Source of the DNA: Serratia plymuthica NBRC 102599
GTDB taxonomy: Bacteria; Pseudomonadota; Gammaproteobacteria; Enterobacterales; Enterobacteriaceae
Direction of reading: 5' to 3'
Length of the DNA stretch: 64,000 bases
NCBI RefSeq assembly: GCF_001590925.1
Contig: NZ_BCTU01000029.1
Coordinates: 30,415 to 94,414 of the forward strand
Shown: one piece after another, positions 32,938-41,500 of the stretch
Layout of the letters: the number at the start of each line of letters is the position of its first letter
Numbering within the stretch: position 1 is the stretch's first letter
Made by a program: the position numbers and the translations under genes
The notes under the pieces: model-generated
What the model saw: only the letters and a program-made list of their open reading frames with translations
Database searches by the model: none
What the model was told of the DNA's origin: nothing

Positions 32938-34077
32938 CTATGCACTCCGCTTGCGAAACAGACTGCGCAACGCCACGCTGTTGCGCAGAAAGCCCACGCC
33001 GACGCCCAGCAGGGTGTAAATAATCCCCAGCACCAGCAGCATCACCACATCGCCCCACACTTCGTTAAGCGACAGCCCCATCTGGTTAACCCCGGCTATC
33101 GCCTTGGTGGCCCAGGTGGAGGGGATGCAATAGGAAATGGTTCGCACCCAGCCCGGCATCGCCTGCAGCGGCCAGATGGTGCCGGAGAGGTAGAATATCG
33201 GCGTGGTGATAAATGCCAGCGTCAGGTAGATCATCTCGACGCTGCGCAAGCACTCGGTCACCAGCTTGCCCAACCCCAGCACCGCCAGCAGGAACGGGAA
33301 GGTCAGCAACAGAATTTCCGGGATGCCCGCCGTCTGGCGGTAGCCCAGCACCCACGGCCACAGCACAAACAGCACGATCGACAGGAATAACCAGATCGGC
33401 AGCAGCGCCGTCAACCCGCCCAGATGCGCCGCCAACGGTGCTTTACCGCCCGGCGTACTCTTCATGGCGATGCTGACGCGTATGCAGGCGATCAACAACG
33501 AGTGCTGCAACAGCATGACCAGCAGGCCGGGGAAAATGATTGCCGCAAAGCTGATGCCGGGGTTGAACACGTCCAGCGTCTGCCCCACGATCGGCGTCAG
33601 GATCACCTGCGCCTGGCGTTCGCTGAAACCGCTGCGCAGCAGCAGCCCGTTGTTGTACTGGCTCAACAGTTGTTGATAAGCCGCCACTACGTCCTGCTGG
33701 ATCTGGCCGTTGGCCAGGCGGTTGGTCGCGTCGCCGTACACCGGCACCACGATATTCTGCCCGCTCAGGATCTTTTTCTCCAGATCCACCGGCATGATGA
33801 TCACCGCAAACAGCTTGCGCCAGCCAAGGTCTCGCTGGGCCTGCTCCTGGCTGTCGTAGGTCTGGATCGCGATTTTCGAGGTGGCGTCCAGTTGGCGGAT
33901 CAACTGGCGGCTGGCGGTGCTATGGTCCTGATCGACCACGCCAACCGGCAGATCCCACACCGTGCGGTTGGCATACACCATGCTCATGATGCACAACGAC
34001 AGGAGCAGCATCAGCCACATCGGCCGTTCCAGCATGCCAAGCAGCACCCGGACAAAGGTTTGCCAATAGATCTTCAT
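32938..34077 (-). CDS. ABC-2 type permease (second of two)
   Basis: 379 residues. An N-terminal helix at about 15-35 is followed by a large periplasmic domain (about 40-175, with Gly-Val-Val-Asp-Gln-Asp-His-Ser) and a cluster of five hydrophobic segments from about 180 to 365, as in YhhJ/YbhR/YbhS-type permeases. The motif Pro-Ile-Phe-Tyr-Leu-Ser-Gly near residue 285 is typical. Its start overlaps the stop of the first permease by four bases. No ATPase gene is present in this operon. Confidence 0.85.
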   Translation of the reverse strand: MKIYWQTFVRVLLGMLERPMWLMLLLSLCIMSMVYANRTVWDLPVGVVDQDHSTASRQLIRQLDATSKIAIQTYDSQEQAQRDLGWRKLFAVIIMPVDLEKKILSGQNIVVPVYGDATNRLANGQIQQDVVAAYQQLLSQYNNGLLLRSGFSERQAQVILTPIVGQTLDVFNPGISFAAIIFPGLLVMLLQHSLLIACIRVSIAMKSTPGGKAPLAAHLGGLTALLPIWLFLSIVLFVLWPWVLGYRQTAGIPEILLLTFPFLLAVLGLGKLVTECLRSVEMIYLTLAFITTPIFYLSGTIWPLQAMPGWVRTISYCIPSTWATKAIAGVNQMGLSLNEVWGDVVMLLVLGIIYTLLGVGVGFLRNSVALRSLFRKRSA

Positions 34078-35228
34078 CCCGCGCCCCCTTCCTTCAACAA
34101 CCGCTGCAACAGCCGGTTACGTACCAGCAGCGCGGTAACCAGCGGATAGACCGCCAGCAGCGCACAGACGCTGAAGATGGCACTGGCCGGCACCTGCCGC
34201 AGGAACACGTCGAACATGGCGTACAGCGCGTGGGTCAGCGGCTCGATATTGGAGATAATGCGCGCCGGCAGCGGCATCGATAGCTCCGGCACTGCCATGC
34301 CCGAGAAGGTCAACGCGATACTCACCAGGATGCCGATCAGGCTGTAGGCAGTGATAGTGCTGCCGGTAAAGGTAAACAGCAGCAGGCCGACGCTCTGCGC
34401 CGCCATCACGTAGAAAAAGGCGATCATCAGCATAAACAAGGGATTGCCGCTGACGCGGGCGTCAAAAATGCCCACCAGCGCCGCGATCTCCACCATCAGC
34501 AGGCTGGTGAAACACAGGGTGTAAGGCGCCAGTTTGCCGAGCAGCGCCAGGCTGAACGGCCTGGCCTTCAACAGCGACTTGCTGCGCGCCAGCACGTAAA
34601 TCATGCAGGTCACCACAAACAGCTGCAGCAGGTGAATGGTGGCCGCGAACTGCTGATAATAAATATAGCTGCCGCTGGCGTTGAACAAACTGCCGTACGA
34701 CAGCGTGACGTCCGCCAGAGGCGGCAGCGTTTTGCCCATCTCCCCGGCGATGATGCTGCGGGTGCTGGCGTTTATTTCCGTCATCAGGCCGCTGAAATCC
34801 TGAGTGGAATACAGCCCGGCGCCGTAAAACAGCGCGTTGTAATACATCACCACACTCGGCTGTTTGCCCGCCAGCGCGTTGGCCTCGAAATCCGGCGGGA
34901 TGTAAAGCAGCGCATAATCCTGCGCGCTGCGCAGGCGGTGCAGCGATTCATCCAGCCCGCCATCGTAGGCTTCGACGTGGGCATGGGAGCCAGCATCCAG
35001 CTTGCGGGTCAGTGATTTGGACAGAGAGCTGTGATCGCTATCCACCACCGATACCGGCAAATCGAGCAAGGTGCCTTCCGAGAAGTTGCTGCTGATCAGG
35101 CCAAACAGCATCAGCGGGAAGATCCAACTTAGCCAGTGCACCACCGGGCTGCGAAAGGCGATGCGGCACTCGTTGTCAAACGCGTGGCTGAAGCAGCGCC
35201 AACCGGCCTTTACTCTTTCCATAGCCAT
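34074..35228 (-). CDS. ABC-2 type permease (first of two)
   Basis: 384 residues with the same layout as the downstream permease: one N-terminal helix, a periplasmic domain (Val-Val-Asp-Ser-Asp-His-Ser near residue 62), and a C-terminal membrane block. The conserved motif is Thr-Phe-Ser-Gly-Met-Ala-Val-Pro near residue 310. It overlaps the end of the HlyD gene by 19 bases. Together with HlyD and its sister it would form a tripartite exporter. The energy source is not evident because no ATP-binding subunit is encoded here. Confidence 0.85.
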   Translation of the reverse strand: MAMERVKAGWRCFSHAFDNECRIAFRSPVVHWLSWIFPLMLFGLISSNFSEGTLLDLPVSVVDSDHSSLSKSLTRKLDAGSHAHVEAYDGGLDESLHRLRSAQDYALLYIPPDFEANALAGKQPSVVMYYNALFYGAGLYSTQDFSGLMTEINASTRSIIAGEMGKTLPPLADVTLSYGSLFNASGSYIYYQQFAATIHLLQLFVVTCMIYVLARSKSLLKARPFSLALLGKLAPYTLCFTSLLMVEIAALVGIFDARVSGNPLFMLMIAFFYVMAAQSVGLLLFTFTGSTITAYSLIGILVSIALTFSGMAVPELSMPLPARIISNIEPLTHALYAMFDVFLRQVPASAIFSVCALLAVYPLVTALLVRNRLLQRLLKEGGAG

Positions 35229-36181
35229 AGGCTGCTCATCCCCGGACGCAGACCGTCCACCGGCTGTGACGGATACAGGCGCACTTCAAAGGTTTTCAGA
35301 TCGAAGTCACCGGTGGCGCGGGTGGCGCGTTTGGTGGCGTAATCGCCCAGCGGCGCGATGTAGCGTACCTCTGCCTCAATCATTTTGTTCTGCAGCGCCG
35401 GCACCCGCATTTGGATCTTATCGCCTTTGCGTACGTGAGCCAGAATGTCTTCGCGCAGGTTAAACACGAAGTAGGCATCCGGTACGCGGATCAACGTCAC
35501 CAGCGGGCTACCGGCATTCAGCAGTTCACCCACTTCCGCCGGGATCGGCCCCACTTCGCCGTCCACCGGCGCTAAAACCCGCAGATCGTCGGTTTGGGCT
35601 TTCACTTCCAGCAGGTTCTCTTCCGCCGCCCGCAGCGCCGCGGCGTATTGCTGCCGCAGTTCGATACGGTCGCCGTTGACGCCTTCGTCCAGATTGGCCT
35701 TGGCGGCCTGCACCTGTTGGAAAGCGGTATCGCGCGAACGGCGCGAGCTGTCCAGCTCGGATTTCGAGATATAGCCTTTGCCGGCGATACTCAGGTTGCG
35801 ATTGTAATCATTCTGCGCATTGCGGTATTGCGCCTCGGCCTGCGCCAGGCTGGCGCGCAGATTGCGGATGCTCTCTTCACGCGTGCCATGCAGCGACTGA
35901 TCAAGCTGCGCTTTGGCCTCATCGCGCGTCGCCTGTGCGGAACGCAGCTGCGCCATCAGTTCCGGGCTGTCGAGCTGAATCATCGCCTGCCCGCCCTTTA
36001 CGTCATCGCCACGCTCCACCAGGCGCTCGATCACCCGCCCCTTGGCTTTGGAGGCCACAATCACTTCCGGCGCATCCACCTCGCCCTGCAACAGCAGATC
36101 CTGATTATGCGCGCGGAACAATATCGCCAGAGCGATCGCCACCACCATCAACAACAGGGTAAACAGCGTCTTTTTTTTCAT
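35210..36181 (-). CDS. HlyD-family membrane fusion (adaptor) protein
   Basis: 323 residues. The N-terminal anchor helix is at residues 4-23. It is followed by a lipoyl-like segment (Val-Ile-Val-Ala-Ser-Lys-Ala-Lys-Gly-Arg-Val), a long alpha-hairpin (about 75-205) rich in Ala/Glu/Arg, and a barrel domain with Ala-Pro-Val-Asp-Gly-Glu-Val-Gly. Adaptors of this type link inner-membrane exporters to an outer-membrane channel. First gene of the three-gene operon. Upstream, 36182-36405 is a divergent promoter region with yhbW. Confidence 0.9.
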   Translation of the reverse strand: MKKKTLFTLLLMVVAIALAILFRAHNQDLLLQGEVDAPEVIVASKAKGRVIERLVERGDDVKGGQAMIQLDSPELMAQLRSAQATRDEAKAQLDQSLHGTREESIRNLRASLAQAEAQYRNAQNDYNRNLSIAGKGYISKSELDSSRRSRDTAFQQVQAAKANLDEGVNGDRIELRQQYAAALRAAEENLLEVKAQTDDLRVLAPVDGEVGPIPAEVGELLNAGSPLVTLIRVPDAYFVFNLREDILAHVRKGDKIQMRVPALQNKMIEAEVRYIAPLGDYATKRATRATGDFDLKTFEVRLYPSQPVDGLRPGMSSLWLWKE

Positions 36182-36405
36182 TATTCAGGCTCCCGGAAGG
36201 GTAAGCGGCAGGTGGGGATCATCACGTCCATATTTTAATAGGCTCTAAAAAGACCATTTTTCTCATAAGGATACCACAAGCACATATATCCTCTTTTATA
36301 ACCCTAAATTGGATTATGCTTTTAACGCTAAAGCACATTCGACTTTGTAGTTTGCAGACTCCTGCAATCGCCCTTTAAGCGATCACTCCTCTGATGGACG
36401 ATGTC

Positions 36406-37419
36406 ATGACTGAAAAAACCGTGGTACCGCTTTCGGTACTGGACTTATCCCCCATTCCGCAAGGGGCCAAACCGCGCGATGCGTTTCACGCCTCTTTAGA
36501 TTTAGCACAACATGCCGAAAAATGGGGCTATCAGCGCTATTGGTTGGCGGAACATCACAATATGACCGGTATCGGCAGTGCGGCCACCTCGGTGCTGTTG
36601 GGCTTTCTGGCCGCCGGTACCCAGAGCATTCGCCTCGGCTCCGGCGGCGTGATGCTGCCTAACCATGCGCCGCTGGTGATTGCCGAACAGTTCGGCACGC
36701 TGGAATCGTTGTACCCGGGACGTATCGATCTGGGCCTTGGCCGCGCGCCCGGTACCGATCAGCGCACCATGATGGCGCTGCGCCGCCACCTGTCCGGCGA
36801 AGTGGATAACTTCCCGCGTGACGTGCAGGAACTGCAGCATTATTTCTGCGATGCGCAGCCAGGCCAACCGGTGCAGGCCGTGCCGGGCCAGGGCTTGCAT
36901 GTGCCGATCTGGCTACTGGGCTCGAGCCTGTACAGCGCACAGCTGGCGGCACAGCTTGGTCTGCCGTTCGCCTTCGCTTCCCACTTTGCGCCGGAAATGC
37001 TGTTCCAGGCGCTGAAGCTGTATCGCGATAACTTCAAACCTTCCGAGCAATGCGCACAGCCGCATGCCATGGTGTGCGTCAACGTGGTGGCCGCCGACAG
37101 CGACGAAGAGGCCCGCCGGCTGTTCACCTCGATGCAACAGCAATTCATTAACCTGCGCCGCGGTTCGCCGGGCCCGTTGCCGCCGCCGGTGGACAATATC
37201 CACGCGCTATGGAGCGCCGGAGAGCAATACGGTGTCGATCAGGCGCTGCGCATGTCGATAGTCGGTAATGAAAGCACCGTTCGCCACGGGTTGCAGGCGC
37301 TGCTGCGTGAAACCGGCGCGGATGAAATCATGGTCAACGGCCAGATCTTTGACCATCAGGCACGGCTGCATTCGTTTGAGATTGTCGCCGGAGTGAAAGG
37401 CGATGTGGTGAAAGGCTAA
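36406..37419 (+). CDS. yhbW: Luciferase-like flavin monooxygenase YhbW
   Basis: 337 residues, LLM class. It matches E. coli YhbW throughout: [33 protein letters not shown], and [10 protein letters not shown] near the C-terminus. Start 36406 was chosen by homology; ATG 36394 is in frame four codons earlier. Substrate unknown. In E. coli it directly follows yhbV; here about 6.4 kb of accessory genes stand between. Confidence 0.92.
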   Translation: MTEKTVVPLSVLDLSPIPQGAKPRDAFHASLDLAQHAEKWGYQRYWLAEHHNMTGIGSAATSVLLGFLAAGTQSIRLGSGGVMLPNHAPLVIAEQFGTLESLYPGRIDLGLGRAPGTDQRTMMALRRHLSGEVDNFPRDVQELQHYFCDAQPGQPVQAVPGQGLHVPIWLLGSSLYSAQLAAQLGLPFAFASHFAPEMLFQALKLYRDNFKPSEQCAQPHAMVCVNVVAADSDEEARRLFTSMQQQFINLRRGSPGPLPPPVDNIHALWSAGEQYGVDQALRMSIVGNESTVRHGLQALLRETGADEIMVNGQIFDHQARLHSFEIVAGVKGDVVKG

Positions 37420-37463
37420 ATGAACGGTGGGGGAAATGGCTTCCCCCACCTTTAACCGGGCCG

Positions 37464-38906
37464 TCAGGCCTGTTTTATCGCTTCATGCACCTGCTGGCGG
37501 CGTTCGGCCCGCAGAAACAGCAACGTGCGGCTCAGCAACACCAGCATCAGGCAAAATTCGGCCGCAATCGCCACCAGCACTGCATTCAGGTAATTACCGG
37601 GCGCCAAATGCAGCATCTGCACCAGCAGCGTGCCCAGCAGGATCGGCCCCAACCCCAACGCCGTCTGTTGCACCGTAGCCAGCATGGCACTGCCGGAGCC
37701 GGCGTGCTCTGTCGGTACGTCAGACAGGCCGATGCGAAAGAAACTGCTGACGATAAACGCCTGCCCGAAGCCAATCAACACCGTCGCCGGGATCAAATTC
37801 CACAGCCCCGGATGCGGCCAGACCAGTTTCAACGTCAACATCAGCGCCAACAGACCCACCATCTGGATCAGGCAGCCAAACATCAGCGTCCGCACCTTGC
37901 CGAAGTGCTCCACCACCGTGCTGCTCAGCAGCGATGAAAGAAAATAGGCCGCCCCGAGCGCGATAAACGCATTGCCTGACTGGAATGAGCTCAACCCCGC
38001 GCCGGATTGCAGCGTCAGCGCCATCACAAACATAAAGCCGCTCCAGCAGGAGAAGAACAGGATGGCGATCACCAGCCCGAAGCGCACGCTCGGCAAGCGC
38101 AGCAGCGCCGGCGGCAACAACGGGAAATTACGCCGTTGCTCCTGTCGCCGTTCGACCTGCCAAAGTAACCACAACAGCGGGATGCTGGCCGCCAGCAGCA
38201 CCAGGCAAGGCCACGGCCAGTGCCATACCGGCCCCAATGCCAGCGGGAACAGCAGGCAGGCGATGGTCAATCCAAGCAACAGCGTGCCGGGGAGATCGAC
38301 ATTCACCCGCTTTTCCCCACGGGTATTCGGCACCCAGCGGTGGGCGCAGGCCAGCACCAACAGGCACACCGGAATATTAATCAGGAATACGCTGCGCCAG
38401 CCGCTGCCGGCAATATCAAGAGTGATCAGCAACCCGCCCAGCACCTGGCCGACGATAAACGCCAGCCCACCGATAGCCCCGTACATTCCCAGCGCCTTGG
38501 TATGTTCGCGGCCCCGCAGGCACACATGAATGGTGGCCAGGATTTGTGGCACGATAAACGCCGCGCCAACCCCCTGCAACACGCGAGCCACCAGTAACAG
38601 CCAGACGGAGTTCGCCAATCCGCACATCAATGAGGCCACGGCAAATATCCGCACGCCCCACAGGAACAGGGTGCGCCGCCCCAGGTTATCCCCCAAGCGG
38701 CCGCCCATCGCCAGACAGACGGCGAACGCCACGCCGTAGACCGCCACAATCAGTTCCAACTGCGCCGGGCTGGCTCCCAGCGACTGCGCTATCGCATCCA
38801 GCCCGACATTCACGATGGAAAAATCGATCATCGGCAGCAACTGCCCCGCCAATAAAATAATTAACCCCGCGCGGCCCAGCTTGGCCGCCGTTGATGGTGC
38901 GCTCAT
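37464..38906 (-). CDS. MFS drug-efflux-type transporter (DHA2, 14 helices)
   Basis: 480 residues with about 14 hydrophobic segments. The first helix has Pro-Met-Ile-Asp-Phe-Ser-Ile-Val-Asn-Val, the loop motif is Gly-Arg-Leu-Gly-Asp-Asn-Leu-Gly-Arg-Arg, and the drug-antiporter motif C region Gly-Gly-Leu-Ala-Phe-Ile-Val-Gly-Gln-Val-Leu-Gly-Gly lies near residue 145. It is probably a proton-driven exporter. Start 38906 has GAGAAGC upstream; a start three codons earlier is possible. It is divergent from the XRE regulator, 121 bases apart, which likely controls it. Confidence 0.88.
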   Translation of the reverse strand: MSAPSTAAKLGRAGLIILLAGQLLPMIDFSIVNVGLDAIAQSLGASPAQLELIVAVYGVAFAVCLAMGGRLGDNLGRRTLFLWGVRIFAVASLMCGLANSVWLLLVARVLQGVGAAFIVPQILATIHVCLRGREHTKALGMYGAIGGLAFIVGQVLGGLLITLDIAGSGWRSVFLINIPVCLLVLACAHRWVPNTRGEKRVNVDLPGTLLLGLTIACLLFPLALGPVWHWPWPCLVLLAASIPLLWLLWQVERRQEQRRNFPLLPPALLRLPSVRFGLVIAILFFSCWSGFMFVMALTLQSGAGLSSFQSGNAFIALGAAYFLSSLLSSTVVEHFGKVRTLMFGCLIQMVGLLALMLTLKLVWPHPGLWNLIPATVLIGFGQAFIVSSFFRIGLSDVPTEHAGSGSAMLATVQQTALGLGPILLGTLLVQMLHLAPGNYLNAVLVAIAAEFCLMLVLLSRTLLFLRAERRQQVHEAIKQA

Positions 38907-39027
38907 GCTTCTCATCCATTGTGTTAACCCAGGAATGTGATTAGCATCACCTTTAAAGCAAACGGGTACCAGTGCTTGATTATCATGGTATAAAAACTAC
39001 CGGTCTTGTTGCAGGAGTAAATTGTTC

Positions 39028-39894
39028 ATGCCCGTAACTACCCGCACTACCTCTGGCGTTCACGCCGATAACCGCAAGCTGTTGGGCGCTTTTCTGCGCA
39101 CGCGCCGCGAGAGCCTGGATCCCAACCGGCTGGGGCTTGCGCGTATGCGTCAACGCCGCACGCCCGGCCTGCGCCGTGAAGAAGTCGCGCAGTTGGCCGA
39201 CGTTGGCATCACCTGGTACACCTGGCTGGAACAGGGGCGGCCGATTCAAGCCTCGCCAAAAACGCTGACCGCGATCGCCAACGCGCTGCAATGCAACGAA
39301 GCGGAAACTCACCACCTGTTCAGGCTGGCGGGACAAAGCTTGCCGGCGTCTACGCAAAGCGACGGCTGTGAGCCGTTGTCGGCATACGGGCAAAAAATCC
39401 TTGATCAGCTCGACCCGCTGCCGGCAATCATTTCCAACGCACGCTTCGATATCCTGGGTTTCAACCGGGCCTATTGCCTGCTGATGGGCGTCGAACTGGC
39501 CGAACTGCCACCGGAAGATCGTAACTGTATCTATTTGGCGTTCACCCACGAACACTGGCGTGCCAGCCAGTTGGACTGGGATGAAGTGATGCCGAAAATG
39601 GTGGCGCTGTTTCGCGCGCAAATGGCGGAGCATTTGGGCGAACCGATCTGGGAGGCGCAACTGGCGCGCTATCTGGCGGTCTCTGAGGATTTCCGCACCC
39701 TCTGGGAGAGGCATGAGGTGCGCAGCATCGACAACAACGTCAAACGCTTTCGCCATCCGTTAGTCGGGGTGATGAGCCTGCGGCAGAATAACTGGTGGTC
39801 AGCGCCGCGCAACGGCGATCGGATGCTGGTGTATGTGCCGGCAGATGAGCAGAGTGAACGCCGCCTGCATCAGTTGACCGGCGGCGCAGAGTAA
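39028..39894 (+). CDS. XRE-type helix-turn-helix regulator with MmyB-like ligand domain
   Basis: 288 residues. The N-terminal HTH (about 10-75) contains Leu-Gly-Ala-Phe-Leu-Arg-Thr-Arg-Arg-Glu, Arg-Thr-Pro-Gly-Leu-Arg-Arg-Glu-Glu-Val-Ala, and Trp-Tyr-Thr-Trp-Leu-Glu-Gln-Gly-Arg. The C-terminal domain (about 100-265) resembles the PAS-like MmyB ligand-binding domain, whose members bind fatty acids. AGGAG precedes ATG 39028; an in-frame TTG two codons earlier is not used. Divergent from an MFS exporter, its likely target. Confidence 0.88.
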   Translation: MPVTTRTTSGVHADNRKLLGAFLRTRRESLDPNRLGLARMRQRRTPGLRREEVAQLADVGITWYTWLEQGRPIQASPKTLTAIANALQCNEAETHHLFRLAGQSLPASTQSDGCEPLSAYGQKILDQLDPLPAIISNARFDILGFNRAYCLLMGVELAELPPEDRNCIYLAFTHEHWRASQLDWDEVMPKMVALFRAQMAEHLGEPIWEAQLARYLAVSEDFRTLWERHEVRSIDNNVKRFRHPLVGVMSLRQNNWWSAPRNGDRMLVYVPADEQSERRLHQLTGGAE

Positions 39895-39902
39895 CTTTGG
39901 GG

Positions 39903-40142
39903 TCAGCGTTGGATAAGGTAGCGGATGGTCGGACCGTCCTGCTGGATATCCAGCACCTTGTAACCGTGGTTGCGCGCGTCGAGCGGAATGTTGTTGATCG
40001 ACTGCGGGCAATCGCTGATTACCTCCAGGATTTCCCCCGGTTTCAGCTGCGGCATGGCTTCCAGCGTCGCCACCGCCGGGTAGGGGCAAGGCTCGCCGAG
40101 CATATCCAGCCGGTAATCCGGCACTATCGCCGCCTGTTTCAT
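39903..40142 (-). CDS. yedF: TusA-like sulfur carrier protein YedF
   Basis: 79 residues. The TusA-type motif is Cys19-Pro-Tyr-Pro, in Leu-Gly-Glu-Pro-Cys-Pro-Tyr-Pro-Ala; the Cys would carry persulfide sulfur. Its start overlaps the yedE stop by four bases. Together with the membrane protein YedE it is thought to handle sulfur or selenium compounds; thiosulfate uptake is known for relatives of YedE. The same pair occurs in E. coli. Confidence 0.92.
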   Translation of the reverse strand: MKQAAIVPDYRLDMLGEPCPYPAVATLEAMPQLKPGEILEVISDCPQSINNIPLDARNHGYKVLDIQQDGPTIRYLIQR

Positions 40143-41353
40143 GACACTCTCCTTAAATTAACCACCTGTGCGTCGGGTTTGGCGCGGAAAAAGCGTTTCT
40201 CCCACCACAGCATCGCGGCAAACGCCAGCGCCAGCAGCAGGTAAGTGACCAGCAGGCCGCCGATCGGCCCGAAGGTGTCCAGCAGGTTGACCTTGTCGTA
40301 ATCGGTAGCCAGCGCCGGGGCCAAATCGTCCCAGTAGTAAGCCAGCAGCGTGGCACCGATGATATTGCCCAGCCCGACCCACCAATAATGCACCTGCCCT
40401 TCCACCGCGCGGTACATCCAGCCGGTCTCGCAGCCGCCGGCCAGTACGATGCCGAAACCGAACAACAACCCGCCAATTACCGCATTGGGGCCGGCCCACA
40501 TGATTTTAGGCGCAACGCCGAGCTGCACGTAACTGAAAATACCGATGGCGCTGACCGCCATGCCGATAATGATCGCTTTCGCCATGTGGGTGCGGCCGGT
40601 GATCCACAGATCGCGGAACGCCGAGGTGAAGCAGATCTGCGCGCGTTCAATCAACAAACCAAAACCGATGCCGAACAGCATGGCGATACCCAGCTTCGGC
40701 GCATCAAACAGCGTCCATAGCGACCAGGCGATCGACAGGCAAAAAATCACCATGCCCAGGCGGAAACGACGACGCGCCTGCTCTGGCTTTTGCGTCAGCG
40801 GCGCGGCAGCCTGCACTTTTTGCAGTTTTATCGGAATACGAAACAGCGGTAGCAGGGTAAATTTGGCGCCAAAGTAAGAACCGGCTGCGGTCGCCAGCGC
40901 GAAGAACCAGGCGTGCAGCGAGAACTGCGGAATGCCGGTAAAGAATGCCGCCAGGTTACACCCCATCGCCAGCCGCGCGCCGAAGCCGGCGATAATGCCG
41001 CCCAACAGCGCCTGCACAATGCGGATACTGTGCTGTGGCCGGCGTAGCTTGATGTTGTTGGCCCACAGCGCGGCGGCGACACAGCCGGCGAACATACCGA
41101 TGATCATCCGGCCGTCGATGCGTTGCAACGGCGTGCCCTCAAGGCCAATGACCTTAAAGTAACCCCATTGCTCAGGATGCAGACCGAACGCCTGCAACAG
41201 ATGGCCGCCCCAGCGGGTAAATTCGCCGGTTACCGCCCAGAAGGTGCCGGTCATGCCGAAGTAGTAAGTCGAGAGTATCCCGGCGGCAATCACCGCCGGC
41301 AGTGGCGCCCAAAAGCGCACCAGGTATTGAGATTTAAATTGCTGCCAACTCAT
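40139..41353 (-). CDS. yedE: YedE/YeeE-family membrane transporter of sulfur or selenium compounds
   Basis: 404 residues with about nine or ten hydrophobic segments. It has the paired Cys-containing motifs of the family: Ala-Met-Gly-Cys-Asn-Leu-Ala-Ala-Phe-Phe-Thr-Gly in the first half and Leu-Ala-Gly-Gly-Cys-Glu-Thr-Gly-Trp-Met-Tyr-Arg-Ala in the second, plus Gln-Ile-Cys-Phe-Thr-Ser-Ala-Phe-Arg-Asp. In the family these Cys pass thiosulfate through the membrane. CAGGAG precedes the ATG. It is transcribed with yedF. Confidence 0.92.
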   Translation of the reverse strand: MSWQQFKSQYLVRFWAPLPAVIAAGILSTYYFGMTGTFWAVTGEFTRWGGHLLQAFGLHPEQWGYFKVIGLEGTPLQRIDGRMIIGMFAGCVAAALWANNIKLRRPQHSIRIVQALLGGIIAGFGARLAMGCNLAAFFTGIPQFSLHAWFFALATAAGSYFGAKFTLLPLFRIPIKLQKVQAAAPLTQKPEQARRRFRLGMVIFCLSIAWSLWTLFDAPKLGIAMLFGIGFGLLIERAQICFTSAFRDLWITGRTHMAKAIIIGMAVSAIGIFSYVQLGVAPKIMWAGPNAVIGGLLFGFGIVLAGGCETGWMYRAVEGQVHYWWVGLGNIIGATLLAYYWDDLAPALATDYDKVNLLDTFGPIGGLLVTYLLLALAFAAMLWWEKRFFRAKPDAQVVNLRRVS

Positions 41354-41439
41354 GGCATCTCCTGTGCGTAGTATCCATAAGAAAAAACCTTATAAAGGAT
41401 ACGCCATTTAACCGCGCTTAACGGCAAATTTCAGGTATA

Positions 41440-41466
41440 AAAAAACCAGCCCGAAGGCTGGTTTTT
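41440..41466. terminator. Bidirectional-looking terminator between deaD and yedE
   Basis: AAAACCAGCC and GGCTGGTTTT pair around a four-base loop, with A-run on the left and T-run on the right. It lies 35 bases after the deaD stop on the minus strand. Confidence 0.85.
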
Positions 41467-41500
41467 CAGTGTGACTAACCGCGAACGGTTAAATCAGACG

